Below are positions 62,904 to 64,000 of a stretch of DNA of 64,000 bases, in pieces. The first letter of the stretch is position 1. Every line of letters begins with the position of its first letter. The position numbers and the translations under genes are program-made. Location of the stretch: NCBI GenBank assembly GCA_020054205.1, contig JAGVLS010000041.1:1-64000 (forward strand), written 5' to 3'. This stretch comes from Candidatus Obscuribacterales bacterium (GTDB lineage Bacteria; Cyanobacteriota; Vampirovibrionia; Obscuribacterales; Obscuribacteraceae). The notes under the pieces were generated by a model, which was not told the DNA's origin, searched no databases, and saw nothing but the letters and a program-made list of their open reading frames with translations.

Positions 62904-64000
62904 TTAAGCTTGGGCTAAAAATCTAATTGCACTTTCAGCTAATATGGCTGCTCCAATTGGAAGTGCATTTTCATCAATATCAAAATTTGCTGTGTGAAGC
63001 TTTTTGGAACAATCACCATTTCCTACTCCTAAAATAAAATAGCAAGATGGGATTTTTTGAGAAAAATAACTAAAATCATCTCCGCCCAATTGTGGATCTA
63101 TATTTAAAACATTTTGTTTTCCAAGCAATTCTATTGCTACAGATTCTACTAAATTAGTAATATCTGGATTGTTATAAAGAGCTGGTATCTCATGTACATA
63201 CTTAATATCAAAACTACCCCCAAGAACGGCAGCAATATTGCAAGCTTTGGTAATATGATCCAAAGCAAATTTATGCATATCTTTATTAAAATATCTAACT
63301 GTGCCTGTTAGTTCCACAGCTTCAGCAATTACATTAGGTACAAATGTTTTACTACGTATGCCACCAATGGTAATAATTAGCGGATCTAGCGCAGACTTGC
63401 GACGTGAAACAATTGTTTGTATGGACTGAATAATATTTGCTGCCAAAACTATAGGATCAATGCCTGTTTCAGGAAAAGCACCATGACTTCCTTTTCCTTT
63501 AATTACAATTTCAAATGAATCACAAGCAGCAAGTAAGACTTCTTTTTTAATTGCAACGGTTCCAGATTTTAAACTTGGAAAAACATGCAGTGAAAATAAT
63601 GCTTTAAGGTCATTTACTGCGCCTTCTTCTAGCATTAATCTTGCACCAGATTTCCCATCTTCATTTATTGATTCTTCCGATGGCTGAAAAATGAAACGAA
63701 TTTTGCCATTTAATTTTCCTTGTGCATGCAATTTTTGGATTATAAAAGCTGCCCCTAACGCGCAAGCCATATGTGCATCATGTCCACAAGCATGCATTAC
63801 GTTTTTATTTTTTGAAGCAAAATCAAATGGATTTTCCTCTTGAATAGGCAATGCATCCATGTCTGCTCTTATACCAACAGTATTTCCATTACCAATTTCA
63901 GCAGTTATGCCAGTGACTGCAATATTAGTTGTTACCTGATAGCCAATTTTTTTAAGAGTATTTGCTATAAACTCAGAAGTTTTTTTTTCTTGAAAGGACA
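62904..64000 (-). CDS. M20-family amidohydrolase (N-acyl amino acid hydrolase), 5' end outside window
   Basis: At least 365 residues; the frame stays open to the window end, so the true start lies beyond. Metal motifs of M20D: NTVGIRADMDALPIQEENPFDF, NVMHACGHDAHMA, FIFQPSEES, and QLGGDDFSYF. The dimerisation domain is intact (SHGAFPETGIDPIVLAANIIQSIQTIVSRR). Family members hydrolyse acetylated or IAA-conjugated amino acids, or N-acetyl-diaminopimelate. A functional link to the neighbours is not shown. Confidence 0.93.
   Translation of the reverse strand, partial: SFQEKKTSEFIANTLKKIGYQVTTNIAVTGITAEIGNGNTVGIRADMDALPIQEENPFDFASKNKNVMHACGHDAHMACALGAAFIIQKLHAQGKLNGKIRFIFQPSEESINEDGKSGARLMLEEGAVNDLKALFSLHVFPSLKSGTVAIKKEVLLAACDSFEIVIKGKGSHGAFPETGIDPIVLAANIIQSIQTIVSRRKSALDPLIITIGGIRSKTFVPNVIAEAVELTGTVRYFNKDMHKFALDHITKACNIAAVLGGSFDIKYVHEIPALYNNPDITNLVESVAIELLGKQNVLNIDPQLGGDDFSYFSQKIPSCYFILGVGNGDCSKKLHTANFDIDENALPIGAAILAESAIRFLAQA

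Overview
A 64 kb AT-rich bacterial window with dense genes, mostly in short-spaced co-oriented runs. A KdsC-type Kdo-8-phosphate phosphatase and many lipoproteins or exported proteins point to a Gram-negative-type envelope. A BT1-family transporter, exported aspartyl-protease/TPR and DGT-repeat proteins, and a TadG-like protein would fit a non-photosynthetic cyanobacterial relative (Vampirovibrionia/Melainabacteria, perhaps Obscuribacterales). That placement is inference only; the window has no rRNA or other decisive marker.

Layout. 0-8.5 kb: kdsC, an exported FAD oxidoreductase with an odd low-complexity insert, a SWIM-SNF2 helicase, a membrane sensor without output domain, and a WGR-like protein. 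8.5-13.3 kb: superoxide dismutase, msrB, and a TadG-like exported operon. 13.5-22.7 kb: an HTH protein with cmk, a short threonine-synthase-like protein coupled to a Ski2-like helicase, tRNA-Pro(GGG), an orphan HigA/winged-helix fusion facing a 60-bp perfect palindrome, mnmG, a PCYCGC-type protein, a degenerate DCC protein and a stand-alone MurF N-domain. 22.8-26.4 kb: pyrB-pyrC, a creatininase-family protein and a P-loop kinase. 26.5-38 kb: one minus-strand operon with three consecutive M1 aminopeptidases, a glutamate-synthase-domain protein and three small proteins. 38.6-42 kb: a protealysin-like M4 protease and an unrecognised protein with HExxH and ExxAD motifs, each preceded by an intrinsic terminator. 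42.5-47.1 kb: a 2OG-Fe(II) oxygenase, two DGT-repeat lipoproteins and an HDAC-fold enzyme. 47.2-47.9 kb: degraded DNA with a broken DUF6088-type antitoxin-like gene and a palindromic repeat also present at the window start. 47.9-55 kb: a long minus-strand operon (MFS, PPK2, OsmC, BT1 transporter, two methyltransferases, a deleted MFS pseudogene, ZIP, and a start-less tail ORF). 55-64 kb: a DUF6941-like protein, an aspartyl-protease/TPR protein, panC, a membrane protein, a MOSC protein, an IlvC homologue lacking key catalytic residues, a divergent opine-dehydrogenase-like protein and a truncated M20 amidohydrolase.

The genes most likely to hide undescribed biology are the active-site-degenerate IlvC homologue beside the opine-dehydrogenase-like protein, the candidate new gluzincin beside M4 and the triple-M1 operon, and the HigA/winged-helix fusion with its four-half-site palindrome. 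Assignments rest on reading motifs by eye; no database search or structure prediction was run.
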